Numbered from the stretch's first letter, positions 1 to 7,367 are shown. The stretch: DNA of 14,275 nucleotides from Phytomonas francai (GCA_001766655.1 MJCC01000008.1:586493-600767); one strand, 5' to 3'. Numbers and translations: made by a program. Notes: a model not told the origin generated them from the sequence alone.

Positions 1-112
1 AAGGCGGCTCGCCTTCCAACTCAGCAGCCCTGAAGAGTCTCGGTTCATGATCACTGATCAGTAGCGGAGCAGGGTCGGATTTTATCAACGCTTCTTTTGT
101 TGTAGAATTCAT
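1..112 (-). CDS. N-terminus of an unidentified protein, cut by the window edge
   Basis: Reading leftwards from an ATG at 112-110, the frame stays open to position 1 and gives 37 residues starting MNSTTKEALIKSDPAPLL and continuing without a stop. Base composition rises sharply from the AT-rich spacer (beyond about 113) to GC-rich sequence below about 80, as seen at the other gene starts here. The strand matches all neighbours. The frame is also open upstream to a stop at 169-167, but no earlier in-frame ATG exists, so this ATG is the natural start. An AG at 126-125 (context CAACAG) could be the trans-splice acceptor, leaving a leader of about 12 bases. It would also remove an out-of-frame ATG at 135-133. 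I do not recognise the protein: there is no obvious signal peptide, membrane segment or motif in this short stretch. Confidence 0.55.
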   Translation of the reverse strand, partial: MNSTTKEALIKSDPAPLLISDHEPRLFRAAELEGEPP

Positions 113-536
113 GGTTTGGACTTTCTGTTGTTCATATTGGAGATTCAGTCTTTGTGTTTTGATAAATTACTTAACTCATAAACTCCTTTTAGGTTATATT
201 TTCTTGTATCAATCGACTGAATTTTTTTTGGTAAATACTCCTATTCAATCTTTTTATTATGTATTTGTTTACAAATATATTGTAAAATAATTATGCTAAT
301 ATAAGATTGAAGGTAATAATAAGGCAAGACTTAATATTCACATTCATAAAGAAAAATGTACAGTTATGAGATATTTCAAAAGAATGATTATTCCTTTGAT
401 AATCTATTTTCAAAAAAAAGCTTTATTTTTTTTTAAAAAAAAACATATTTAAATAAATAACAGAGGTTTTGCCATCATTCCATTTTCAAGCTTTCCTTGT
501 GTGCGCTTTCTCGTCGACTCCTTACACCCATGCCGT
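113..536. other. AT-rich spacer downstream of eL18
   Basis: This holds the eL18 3' untranslated region and the leader of the next (partial) gene. It is very AT-rich with A and T runs around 413-442. I see no gene, no RNA gene and no strong polypyrimidine tract on the minus strand just upstream of the gene at 112, so its processing signal is weak or unusual. Confidence 0.6.
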
Positions 537-1133
537 TTAGACATGGCGGAAGGACTTGCGCTTGAAGGCGCATCCCGGACGGCGGCCGCGCTTTGTCTCC
601 TTACCACGATTCGTGGCATGCGGCTTGGCGTGGCTGCCGGGAACGCCGGCGGCACCGAAGTGGCGGACCGACTCACGTCCAGATTTACGGCCGCGCAGGA
701 GGAACGTATTCTTCCCCGTCGGCGCGATCATCGCGAGTTGGTCAAAAGTCAAGCACTCTCCACCCGCAGCCGTGATGCTCTGGCGCGCGTTCTTGGAGAA
801 GCGCAGCGCGCACACGCGGAGGGCCGGGATACGCGCCATACGGACATCATCGAGAATATCCCCAACAACGACGGCGATCGGGGCCTTCTTTCCCTTCTCG
901 ACGAAGTTGCACTTGCGCTTCATGAGGATGGCGATGCGGCTAAGCGAGACCGGCGCGCGGTTGTTCCGGCTCTTCAAAAGGCGCTGGTAAATGAGCTTGT
1001 TGAAGCTGGAGTTGGTGCGCTTGGCGAGGAACTTGTAGAGCTTGATGAGGAGCTTGATGTAAGGGTTGGTCGAGTAGGTGTGATGGCGGATCACCCGCTT
1101 CTTCTTGGAGACGCCGGTCAGATCAACACCCAT
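537..1133 (-). CDS. RPL18: 60S ribosomal protein eL18
   Basis: A 198-residue cytosolic large-subunit ribosomal protein. Eukaryotic eL18 landmarks run in order: MGVDLTG at residues 1-7, the LIKLYKFLAKRTNSSFN segment, the NRAPVSLSRI block, AVVVGDILDDVR, LTFDQLAMIAPTG, and the C-terminal GRKSGRESVRHFG block before a basic tail ending FRHV. The VSKKKRVIRHHTYSTNP stretch after the start and the long KRGRRPG tail follow the trypanosomatid form as I remember it. The frame stays open for 27 codons upstream, but that part begins with a TTG and contains no ATG. The conserved MGVD start at 1133 is therefore chosen, and it is the first ATG after the candidate splice acceptor near 1220. The stop is TAA at 539-537. 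Length matches the family, and nothing looks broken. Confidence 0.97.
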   Translation of the reverse strand: MGVDLTGVSKKKRVIRHHTYSTNPYIKLLIKLYKFLAKRTNSSFNKLIYQRLLKSRNNRAPVSLSRIAILMKRKCNFVEKGKKAPIAVVVGDILDDVRMARIPALRVCALRFSKNARQSITAAGGECLTFDQLAMIAPTGKNTFLLRGRKSGRESVRHFGAAGVPGSHAKPHATNRGKETKRGRRPGCAFKRKSFRHV

Positions 1134-1836
1134 GATGCACTCTACTTTATCTTCGTGGGTTGTCGCGTTCGCTTTTCGAAGCTTCTCTTTCCTTTTCCTC
1201 TTTACGGCAGGCAAACCTTCTAGATAACACGTGTAATATAGAAACGGGGGGGGGGGGGGGGGGGGGGGATGAATTCAAAAGAATAAGAAAAGAATAAGAA
1301 AATGATGCAATGAGAAGCCAGAGGAGAAATGGGGGAAACGACAATGTAACTGCGGTCTGGTTGACCCCCTATCAGAGCTTTGATGCACCAAGAACCACAC
1401 CAAAAGGCTTTTCCTTGATATTATTCTCAATTTAAATCCACCTTAGTCACATAGTCTACATATCCCACGGTTAATAGGCATTCCACCAATACCACGCACC
1501 AGTCAGACAAAGCATGCCGAAGCGTTGAATGGCAATTTAGTTTTCTTCAACTTTTAACTCCGTTATGCATATTTCGGCTGCTTTGTGTCAGCATAGGGTC
1601 GCCATAGAACGGATGTAAGGACAGAAATGGTCGATAGAAAGAATGATTTTCTTTCCCTTCCCACTCAATAACATACAAAAAATTACAAGCGAATAATAGG
1701 AATGGTAATAAGATATCCGTATGTAGTTCTTCCATACGATTATAAAGCGCATGTGGTTCCACCCCTCTTCATTTTATTTGGGAGGAAGCCCCCACTGCGA
1801 AAGTCAGGAGAATTCACATGATGTCGTCGGATGGGG
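1134..1836. other. Spacer between CFAP298 and eL18
   Basis: About 0.7 kb without a gene that I can support. It contains the C23 tract and acceptor near eL18. The rest is moderately AT-rich and presumably the CFAP298 3' untranslated region. No tRNA-like or other structured RNA signature was seen. Confidence 0.55.
1220..1268 (-). promoter_or_regulatory. Candidate trans-splice acceptor for eL18, with a C23 tract
   Basis: On the minus strand a run of 23 C (1268-1246) is followed by GTTTCTATATTACACGTG and then an AG at 1221-1220 (TATCTAG). Splicing there would give an 86-base leader with no ATG before the eL18 start. The position suits a polypyrimidine tract plus acceptor, although a pure C tract is unusual because these tracts are normally U-rich. 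Confidence 0.5.
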
Positions 1837-2640
1837 CTAATGTTGGAAAGGACGATACTTAACACCGCCTAATCCCTGCAGCTGACTTTTCAAGCCTTGC
1901 GGGTTTGCCCACTCGCTGTTGCCGTACGAGATATCCTCGTCCTCGATCAACTTCTTGTTCTCCTCCTGCTTGCGGTGGTAAAACGCGACGAGCTCGGCTT
2001 GAGTTCGTGCGTCCACGGCGGGCTCCCGGGGCGGCGCGGGGGCCCCGACGGGCGCGAGCTTCACCGTCAGCTTCGTCTTCTCGTTCTTGCCGATATAGCG
2101 AAGGAAGTCGGCATCGCGGGCGAGCGGGCGCGCGCTCCACCACATCACCACCTCCCCCTCCAGGCTCGCCTCGTTCGTCGCGCCGTCGTCGAGGAGGCTC
2201 AAAATGCGGTGCACCCTCGACCGCTCCGCCTCCGGGGTCGCGTCGTCCTCGAGGATGGACGTCAGGCGCCGGCAGGCATCCGCGCCGCTGGCCGACTCCG
2301 GGAAGAGAATCATCGCGCCGCCTTTGAAGGCGCGCACGAGGGCGTCGAGCTCCTCCTGCGTGCAGGCCTGCCGGCGCTCCACGCGCTCGAGGGCGAGGTA
2401 GGCCTCCGCATCCTGCGCGGGGCCGAGGAGGTGGTGCTGTTGGTCGGCCGCGCAGGAGTCCTTCGCGAGCTGGCGGGCCGCGGCAATCATCCACTTCAGG
2501 CGGACGCGCGTGTTTTGCATCTTCTGCAAGGCGTCCGTGGCGACGCCGATGTTGGTTGTGCCCGGGAAGGAGACGAGGAAGACGTCGTAGTCCTTGCTGT
2601 ACTCCTCCTTCGGAAGACGTTTGCACTCGATGAGGACCAT
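1837..2640 (-). CDS. CFAP298: Cilia- and flagella-associated protein 298 (C21orf59/FBB18)
   Basis: A 267-residue homologue of CFAP298, a cytoplasmic factor needed to preassemble and install axonemal dynein arms (C21orf59 in humans, FBB18 in Chlamydomonas); in a trypanosomatid it would act for flagellar motility. The start MVLIECKR matches the family's MVLLxVKR beginning, which fixes the ATG at 2640. The frame happens to stay open upstream into AT-rich spacer, and a further ATG at 2826 is rejected for that reason. Family landmarks are GGAMILFP (about residue 107), the WW pair before YIGKNEKTKL (182-191), APPREP (about 202-207), FYHRKQEENKKL (220-231), SEWANP (242-247) and the C-terminal GVKYRP (259-264). 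The central part, about residues 60-105 and 116-165, is divergent and Ala/Arg-rich. The 3' two thirds are distinctly GC-rich compared with the N-terminal codons. Length is close to the human protein (about 290). Confidence 0.93.
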   Translation of the reverse strand: MVLIECKRLPKEEYSKDYDVFLVSFPGTTNIGVATDALQKMQNTRVRLKWMIAAARQLAKDSCAADQQHHLLGPAQDAEAYLALERVERRQACTQEELDALVRAFKGGAMILFPESASGADACRRLTSILEDDATPEAERSRVHRILSLLDDGATNEASLEGEVVMWWSARPLARDADFLRYIGKNEKTKLTVKLAPVGAPAPPREPAVDARTQAELVAFYHRKQEENKKLIEDEDISYGNSEWANPQGLKSQLQGLGGVKYRPFQH

Positions 2641-3136
2641 AAACTCAAATAATACAGATCGTTCTATGCCAATATATAAAAGTATGTATATAGGATGTGC
2701 GGTAGATAACAGAAACACGGAGCAAGTGTCACTGCCCACTAGTTTTCTGCCGTACATGAAAAAAAAGGGGGGGGATAATAGAGGGAAAATGAAGTAAAGT
2801 GACATGAATAGGATGGTACGAAACATAAGAGGTGCTTATGTCTTCCTTATTTCAGGTTTTAAAAGGAAAAAGTTGTTCAAAGGCAAAAAGTTCATATACT
2901 AGTTTAGAAATCTATGATTCAGATTTCCTGCGAAGAAGCGTAAATCATTGACTTTAGTGCGTCTATTTTAATCCTATAGGTCAAGAATTTGTATGATTGG
3001 CATATTCACCTTGCTAAACCCCATTTATTTCAGAATATTTTACCCTCACACACGTACGCACACATCCTTGCAAAAGGTATTCGCTAGAAGCTTCATCTTT
3101 CATTTCTCTTCTCCATCCCCCCCCCCAACCGAAGGC
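2641..3136. other. Spacer between the HemK-type gene and CFAP298
   Basis: About 0.5 kb of AT-rich sequence with the CFAP298 acceptor region at its left end and a G10 run (minus strand, 3126-3117) only 10 bases after the methyltransferase stop codon. There is a CA-rich patch around 3046-3064. No gene seen. Confidence 0.55.
2747..2774 (-). promoter_or_regulatory. Candidate polypyrimidine tract and splice acceptor for CFAP298
   Basis: On the minus strand C8 T8 (2774-2759) is followed within about 11 bases by CGGCAG, whose AG lies at 2748-2747. The leader to the ATG at 2640 would be 106 bases. A second possible AG (GGCATAG, 2665-2664) lies nearer the start. Confidence 0.5.
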
Positions 3137-4675
3137 TTAGCGTGTAGAGACAGCGGTAATCCAGCGTGGCTGCTGCGCGTAGTCGAGGTGGACCTCCACA
3201 TTCTCCCACAAATTGCTCTTTTCCATCAATGAAGCTACAATCTCGGCCTGCAGTCCAACCTCGATTACCAAATTTGGAACCCCACACGACGTTGCATCGT
3301 TTAAACGCCCTTGTTTAAGCATTGCAACGCCGTATTCGCAGAGCTCCTGGAAATACAAATACTGCTTCGACTCACGGTAGACATCGCCAACCAACGCCAT
3401 TCTTGATTCCCAATGCTTTGTAGCCGATGGTAGAGCATCGTACTGCTCGGGAAGCACGTAGGGTGGACTGCAAACGATGAGATCAAAAAAATGTCGGTAG
3501 GCGTCCACAATTCGCTTTTCGCGTGGCAGCGAATCGGCGCTAGCTTTTTTGGAAATCTCAGAGGCCTTTGTGGTCGCACTTAAAGATTCCTCCCCTGCTT
3601 CCTTTTTTGTTGAGGTAAAAAACTCGAAAAGATCACTTTGGATAGCGGTGTAGCGCTCCTTCAGAATTCCATTCCTCTGTGCGTTCTCCCTGCTCGTTTG
3701 GACGGCCTCGGGCAGGATATCCACCCCCCACACACGCGCCTGTTGAACCTGCTTTGCAATTGCCACCCCAATGCAGCCCGTACCGCAGCACATGTCCAGC
3801 ACGTTAAACGGCTCTTCCGCGTTTAAACGGCTCAGATGGGTCCGCACGAGCCAATGCGTCCACATCTCCGTCTCTGACCTCGGACAAAGCAACGGGGGCC
3901 GGCAGAGGATTTCACAGCCAAAGAAGGGCTGGAAGCCTATAATATAGGAAAGCGGTTTCTGCAGCTCTACACGTTCAAGAACGGCGCGCTTTATTGCTCG
4001 TCGCGCATCGCCTTCCGTTTGAAGCTCACCCTGAATAACAGACGAGGAGGAAAAAGATGAAGAGGAGGAGGGCGTTGCCTCTATCTTTGTCATCCGCCCT
4101 TGCACCCATTCCTCAATCCAGGCAAGCTCCAAACCTGCCTGATAGCGCATCGCAGGGTCGTTCGGCGACTTCCCCTCCTCGCGGTAGAATGCTTCAAAGA
4201 TAAGGTCCGTCAAGTTCATGCGTTCCGCACTGGACAGGTAGGACTTTTTCGCGACGTCGAGCGTAAACGATCGTTCCAGGTGCTCTGCGGCTCCTTTTGT
4301 CATGTCCACATATTCCGCGAGCGCCGGGCCCGTCTTTCCCCCCTGATCCCGTTCCCTGCGAAGTTCGCGAGGGTCCTTCCAGGGGAGCTCGGCCGCCGCC
4401 TCGGCGGCATCGCGACTCCGCACCATGTCGGCCTCCGCGGAGAGGGCCGCGTTTCTGGCCCTCATCATCACTTCCGTCGAGTCCGCCGCGTGGGTTCCCC
4501 TCCCCTCCTGCGCGTGTGAAGAGGGCCCGCGGCGGGCCACCATTTGGAGCGACGATGGGTTGCCCAGCGTCCCCTGGCGGCGGGATGGGACGCAAAGGGC
4601 GGCTGGCCCTGTCAACAAGCGCGCGTGCCACGGCGTCAAGAGAAAAGATGTCGAGCATCGGCGTAGGCTGGCCAT
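3137..4675 (-). CDS. HEMK1: Mitochondrial HemK/PrmC-family glutamine methyltransferase
   Basis: Likely S-adenosylmethionine-dependent N5-glutamine methyltransferase that modifies the GGQ glutamine of a mitochondrial class I release factor. Family features appear in order (512 residues from the ATG at 4675): QKPLSYIIGFQPFFG (239-253, PrmC-like PLxYIxGxxxF), PRSETE (265-270, like PRPxTE), the SAM-binding LDMCCGTGCIGVA (293-305), GVDILPEAV, and FDLIVCSPPYV (397-407) followed by a LP....ESRMALVGD block. Canonical PrmC has NPPY; here Ser replaces Asn. The first residues, MASLRRCSTSFLLTPWHARL, are Arg/Ser-rich and lack acids, typical of a mitochondrial presequence. The roughly 240 residues before the PLSYIIG motif are far longer than the PrmC N-terminal domain and include a Ser run (about 203-212); the insert at about 355-390 is Lys/Ser/Glu-rich. 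The frame is open upstream but begins with TTG, so the ATG at 4675 is used. Confidence 0.88.
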   Translation of the reverse strand: MASLRRCSTSFLLTPWHARLLTGPAALCVPSRRQGTLGNPSSLQMVARRGPSSHAQEGRGTHAADSTEVMMRARNAALSAEADMVRSRDAAEAAAELPWKDPRELRRERDQGGKTGPALAEYVDMTKGAAEHLERSFTLDVAKKSYLSSAERMNLTDLIFEAFYREEGKSPNDPAMRYQAGLELAWIEEWVQGRMTKIEATPSSSSSFSSSSVIQGELQTEGDARRAIKRAVLERVELQKPLSYIIGFQPFFGCEILCRPPLLCPRSETEMWTHWLVRTHLSRLNAEEPFNVLDMCCGTGCIGVAIAKQVQQARVWGVDILPEAVQTSRENAQRNGILKERYTAIQSDLFEFFTSTKKEAGEESLSATTKASEISKKASADSLPREKRIVDAYRHFFDLIVCSPPYVLPEQYDALPSATKHWESRMALVGDVYRESKQYLYFQELCEYGVAMLKQGRLNDATSCGVPNLVIEVGLQAEIVASLMEKSNLWENVEVHLDYAQQPRWITAVSTR

Positions 4676-4711
4676 TCCCCCCCCCCTCAGATGAACGTCC
4701 GGGCGAGGAGG

Positions 4712-4736
4712 CTGTGACAAAATACAATAAACCGCG
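4712..4736 (-). promoter_or_regulatory. Candidate splice acceptor for the HemK-type gene
   Basis: The T-rich minus-strand stretch TTTATTGTATTTTGTCACAG ends in an AG at 4713-4712. The resulting leader would be 36 bases with no upstream ATG. It includes a G10 run (4686-4677) one base before the start codon. Confidence 0.5.
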
Positions 4737-4774
4737 TCGCGGATAAAATTGCCGCCACAACGGATGTGATCGTT

Positions 4775-4825
4775 ATATAGATAGATAGATATAGATATAG
4801 ATATAGATATAGATATAGATATAGA
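4775..4825. repeat. ATATAG/GATA microsatellite
   Basis: A short tandem repeat of about 50 bases: a few GATA units followed by about six copies of a six-base GATATA unit. On the minus strand it reads as (TATATC)n and lies about 60 bases upstream of the candidate acceptor of the methyltransferase gene. It is partly pyrimidine-rich and may add to processing, but is probably just a microsatellite. Confidence 0.85.
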
Positions 4826-5166
4826 CTCTTAGGCAGAAATCACTAAAAGTGTACGCCCCTTAGAACGATGAAAAAGTGGATGGGGAGGGAAACTGATGAA
4901 AGCAATACGAAGGCAACTGTCCAGCAACGAGTGGTGATAGGCATAATATGATTATAACCGATTTAGCGTACAAAAATACAAGGCAATACCCTCACGGTTC
5001 AAAATAGATAAATTGGAGGAGGGAGGGACGATGGGAAAAAATATGTTTATAGTTTTCAAAAGATCCAAGGCAATCTATGGGCTCTATTGTATGAGTTTAC
5101 GCTATCACTTCTATGGGTATCGTGTGTTCTTTGGGGGAGAGGGAGAAAGCAAAGGACAGCTTAATG

Positions 5167-5946
5167 CTAATCTTCCCTTGACCGCTTAACAGGACACTTT
5201 TTCTTATGTTTCGATCCTTTATTTCCATTCGTGGTATATTTAGCCTCCATGTTGTTCACCATGGCCTCCCATGAGGCTTTTTGGCGCTGCCTAATAAGCG
5301 CTTGCAAAGATGATTCCCCGTTATCGCCGTTCGTCTCGCTCCCGTCGGGACCAATATTCATTTCTTTGAGCGCCTCCTCCGCCTCTTCACGCTCTTTTCG
5401 CATGCGATTTTCGATCTTTTTAATGGCTTTTGGGGTGGTGCTTTCACTCCAGGAGTCGGTAGGCTTCAACTTTCCCTCAAGCAGCAGCGCGCAGGTCACC
5501 TCATGCAGGCGACGAATCTCTGTAGACTTTCCGTTATCAAAAATGAGATACTTACGAATCATCGCCGCGAAATCCCCACGCGCTGACGTGTACCCTTTGA
5601 TAATATCCTTCTTCTCCTCCGGTGATCCGGCGTAGACGGTAAAGAAGCCTCGGAGTTGATCTTTTATCTCGTCGGATCGCTCCTTCATGGTTTGGTGAGG
5701 GTCCTCCGAGGCGCCTGCGAGGCCTTCGACAATGCCCGTCGCGTCGTACAGCCCCCTCTTTACGGGATCGCTAAGGATGAAATAGGCGTTGGAAAGCTCT
5801 TTAAATTGTTCAATGCCATCGGGATTGCGATCAGGGTGGTATTTTAAGGCAAGGCGGCGATACGCCCGCGTGATCTCCTCCAGCGTGGCGTCGGGAGAGA
5901 TTTCCAACCTCGTGTAAAGGGCTCGTTCCTTGCGCGATGACGGCAT
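5167..5946 (-). CDS. DNAJC9: DNAJC9-type J-domain protein
   Basis: A 259-residue J-protein (human DNAJC9 is about 260). The J domain spans about residues 7-71, with helix II EEITRAYRRLALKY, the Hsp70-activating HPD at 37-39, and the YDATG end. Unlike generic J-proteins it carries DNAJC9-type regions: EEKKDIIKGYTSARGDFAAM (the family's EExxDIKxxYxxxxGDxxxI block), a Lys/Glu-rich helix, and the C-terminal SLQALIRQRQKASWEAMVNN followed by MEAKY and a basic tail. In humans DNAJC9 binds histones H3-H4 and recruits Hsp70 during nucleosome assembly, so a nuclear chaperone role is inferred here. The frame is open upstream of 5946 and would encode a hydrophobic stretch, but it has no ATG (it begins TTG), and that stretch is the T-rich leader region. 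The ATG at 5946 is therefore used. Confidence 0.92.
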   Translation of the reverse strand: MPSSRKERALYTRLEISPDATLEEITRAYRRLALKYHPDRNPDGIEQFKELSNAYFILSDPVKRGLYDATGIVEGLAGASEDPHQTMKERSDEIKDQLRGFFTVYAGSPEEKKDIIKGYTSARGDFAAMIRKYLIFDNGKSTEIRRLHEVTCALLLEGKLKPTDSWSESTTPKAIKKIENRMRKEREEAEEALKEMNIGPDGSETNGDNGESSLQALIRQRQKASWEAMVNNMEAKYTTNGNKGSKHKKKCPVKRSRED

Positions 5947-6575
5947 CCCTCTGTACACACTATATATCAAGGTTAATATGGAAGCGAACACAAACAAACA
6001 AAGAAAAAAAATGGCGCTTGTCAAAATACCAACATAAAAGAGCTTGGTAGGTTTCCCTATATATGGAGATATAATAGAAGCTAGTAATTAAGAACTTTTT
6101 TCGCTTTGGTTGTCTTTTTTTTTTTGCCTATTATGTATGCATAAAAAATGAGAAGACAAAAAGAAAAAATCAAGGAGATAAGATGAAAGATATTAAATCG
6201 ATAAGGGGGAATAAAAATAATCTTGTTTTTCATATCCTGTAAGACTTTATTTTAAATGAAAAAGTATTTTCCTCTTGAGATACAATGTATGACCTAGTAT
6301 CAGCCCTACACCCTCTGTACGTTAACGGGAAAATACCCTCTGCTATTTCTTACCACATTTCCTTATCATCACAGATAGAAAAATGACAAATATTGCATCG
6401 CTAAATACTATAACACTAATACACTAAATCATACCAGACAACCTCGGGTCAGCTATTCATACCTTTTTTCAGCTTGAATAGAACTACAGGGAAAGTAAGA
6501 CAAGGCTCATCATCTTTGGACTAGGAATTATTCCTTCTCCGCCCTCCCACCATTTATTCCCCTTATCTGCATCGC
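5947..6575. other. Spacer between the small mitochondrial-type gene and DNAJC9
   Basis: About 0.6 kb of strongly AT-rich sequence. Apart from the DNAJC9 acceptor region at its left end and homopolymer T/A runs near 6115-6165 I see nothing; it is presumably the 3' untranslated region of the gene at 6576-7076. Confidence 0.55.
5951..6011 (-). promoter_or_regulatory. Polypyrimidine tract and acceptors for DNAJC9
   Basis: The minus-strand tract TTTTTTTTCTTTGTTTGTTT (from 6011) runs into GTGTTCGCTTCC. The first AG after it is at 5961-5960 (ATATATAG) and the next at 5952-5951 (GTACAG). These give leaders of only 13 or 4 bases before the ATG at 5946. Confidence 0.6.
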
Positions 6576-7076
6576 TTACTTTAAGGCCTTCACATCCTTT
6601 ATGAACTTTTTACAGTCGTCGTTTGACCAGTTCGCGTTCTTCGCTTCTGTTTTCACGTACTTTTCGAATTCTTTGACACCATGCTCCTCAAGGTAAGCCT
6701 TTCCTTGCACAAGATTAGACTCTCGGGCGATCTCGTCTAAGTGGGAAGGTCCTTCCCCACAGTATATCGCGAGCTCACGCGTGGTATACCGCGTAAGATC
6801 CACACGTGCAATCTGCCGCAGTAATAGCTCGCGCTCCTCCTTCGGCAGCTTCTCCGCGTAGGACTCAATACCCGCTCTCCAGTTCGCGCCAAAGCTATGC
6901 TCGATGTTGCAGACCTTTAAAAGCGCTTGGTTTCGGAACTGCGCCTCTCCTATGAGAAGTTTATGCAGGACAGAAAACTTATTCGAGCCGACTTTTGCGG
7001 AATCTGCATTCGGAGATGCCCCTGCCCCTGCTCGAACATTTGAAGCTGCAAACCAACAGAGCGTACGCCGCATCAT
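6576..7076 (-). CDS. Unidentified small protein, probably mitochondrial
   Basis: A 166-residue protein that I do not recognise. The start MMRRTLCWFAASNVRAGAGA is basic, hydrophobic and free of acidic residues, as in trypanosomatid mitochondrial presequences. The rest (about 34-166) looks like a compact soluble helical domain: HKLLIGEAQFRNQALLKV, IEHSFGANWRAGIESY, a Lys/Glu-rich helix ending LLLRQIARVDLTRYTTREL, then FEKYVKTEAKNANW and a Lys-rich C-terminus. There is no membrane segment. Balanced amino-acid composition, moderate GC against AT-rich flanks, and a good upstream acceptor support a real gene. Size and targeting would suit an accessory subunit of a respiratory complex or mitoribosome, but that is a guess. 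Two consecutive ATGs (7076 and 7073) could serve as start; the first is used. Confidence 0.8.
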   Translation of the reverse strand: MMRRTLCWFAASNVRAGAGASPNADSAKVGSNKFSVLHKLLIGEAQFRNQALLKVCNIEHSFGANWRAGIESYAEKLPKEERELLLRQIARVDLTRYTTRELAIYCGEGPSHLDEIARESNLVQGKAYLEEHGVKEFEKYVKTEAKNANWSNDDCKKFIKDVKALK

Positions 7077-7154
7077 TGCCGAGCTCTCTATGATAGCACT
7101 TTCACCTTTAAAATTGTGTTGCTCACGGTCGGTAATGTTATAGTTTTTTTCTTA

Positions 7155-7172
7155 CTAAAAAACAGGCAAATC
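7155..7172 (-). promoter_or_regulatory. Candidate splice acceptor for the gene at 6576-7076
   Basis: The minus-strand stretch GCCTGTTTTTTAG ends in an AG at 7156-7155, directly after a T6 run. The leader would be 78 bases. Confidence 0.5.
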
Positions 7173-7367
7173 CAATAATAATTGGAAATAAAAACGACAA
7201 GAAGAAACCGTCGGAATCCTTTTATGTATGAAAGGAAAGGGGAAAGACTTATCGAATGTGAAATCCTTTATGCTTTCTCCAAAGAAAAAGCGGTAGCTTG
7301 AAAAAAAAAAAAAGGTGAGGCGTAAAGAAAGAAAAAGGATTCTAGGTAAACTTTAAAAATGGCATTC

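Larger units (their letters stand above)
4676..5166. other. Spacer between DNAJC9 and the HemK-type gene
   Basis: About 0.5 kb without a gene. It contains the acceptor region and microsatellite noted separately. The rest (about 4830-5166) is AT-rich, presumably the DNAJC9 3' untranslated region, with no recognisable RNA gene. Confidence 0.55.

Noticed and set aside
501..1223. 240-codon plus-strand frame opposite eL18
   Set aside because: Antisense to an unmistakable ribosomal protein; no recognisable motif, and the strand is against every other gene.
1547..1762. Short minus-strand frame with a hydrophobic stretch in the spacer between eL18 and CFAP298
   Set aside because: The full frame begins with GTG; from the first ATG (1735) it gives about 62 residues of AT-driven composition, without a pyrimidine tract plus acceptor that would clearly serve it. 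Not enough support for a gene.
1897..2652. Plus-strand frame (251 codons) and shifted minus-strand frame (1859-2626) over CFAP298
   Set aside because: Low-complexity products generated by GC-rich codons. The CFAP298 frame carries the family motifs at both ends.
2641..2826. Extension of CFAP298 to an upstream ATG at 2826
   Set aside because: The added 62 residues come from AT-rich spacer, cross the probable splice acceptors, and precede the conserved MVLIECKR start of the family.
5947..6024. Hydrophobic, membrane-like N-terminal extension of DNAJC9
   Set aside because: It begins with TTG, not ATG, and its hydrophobic residues are just the translated T-rich polypyrimidine tract. It would wrongly suggest a membrane-anchored J-protein.
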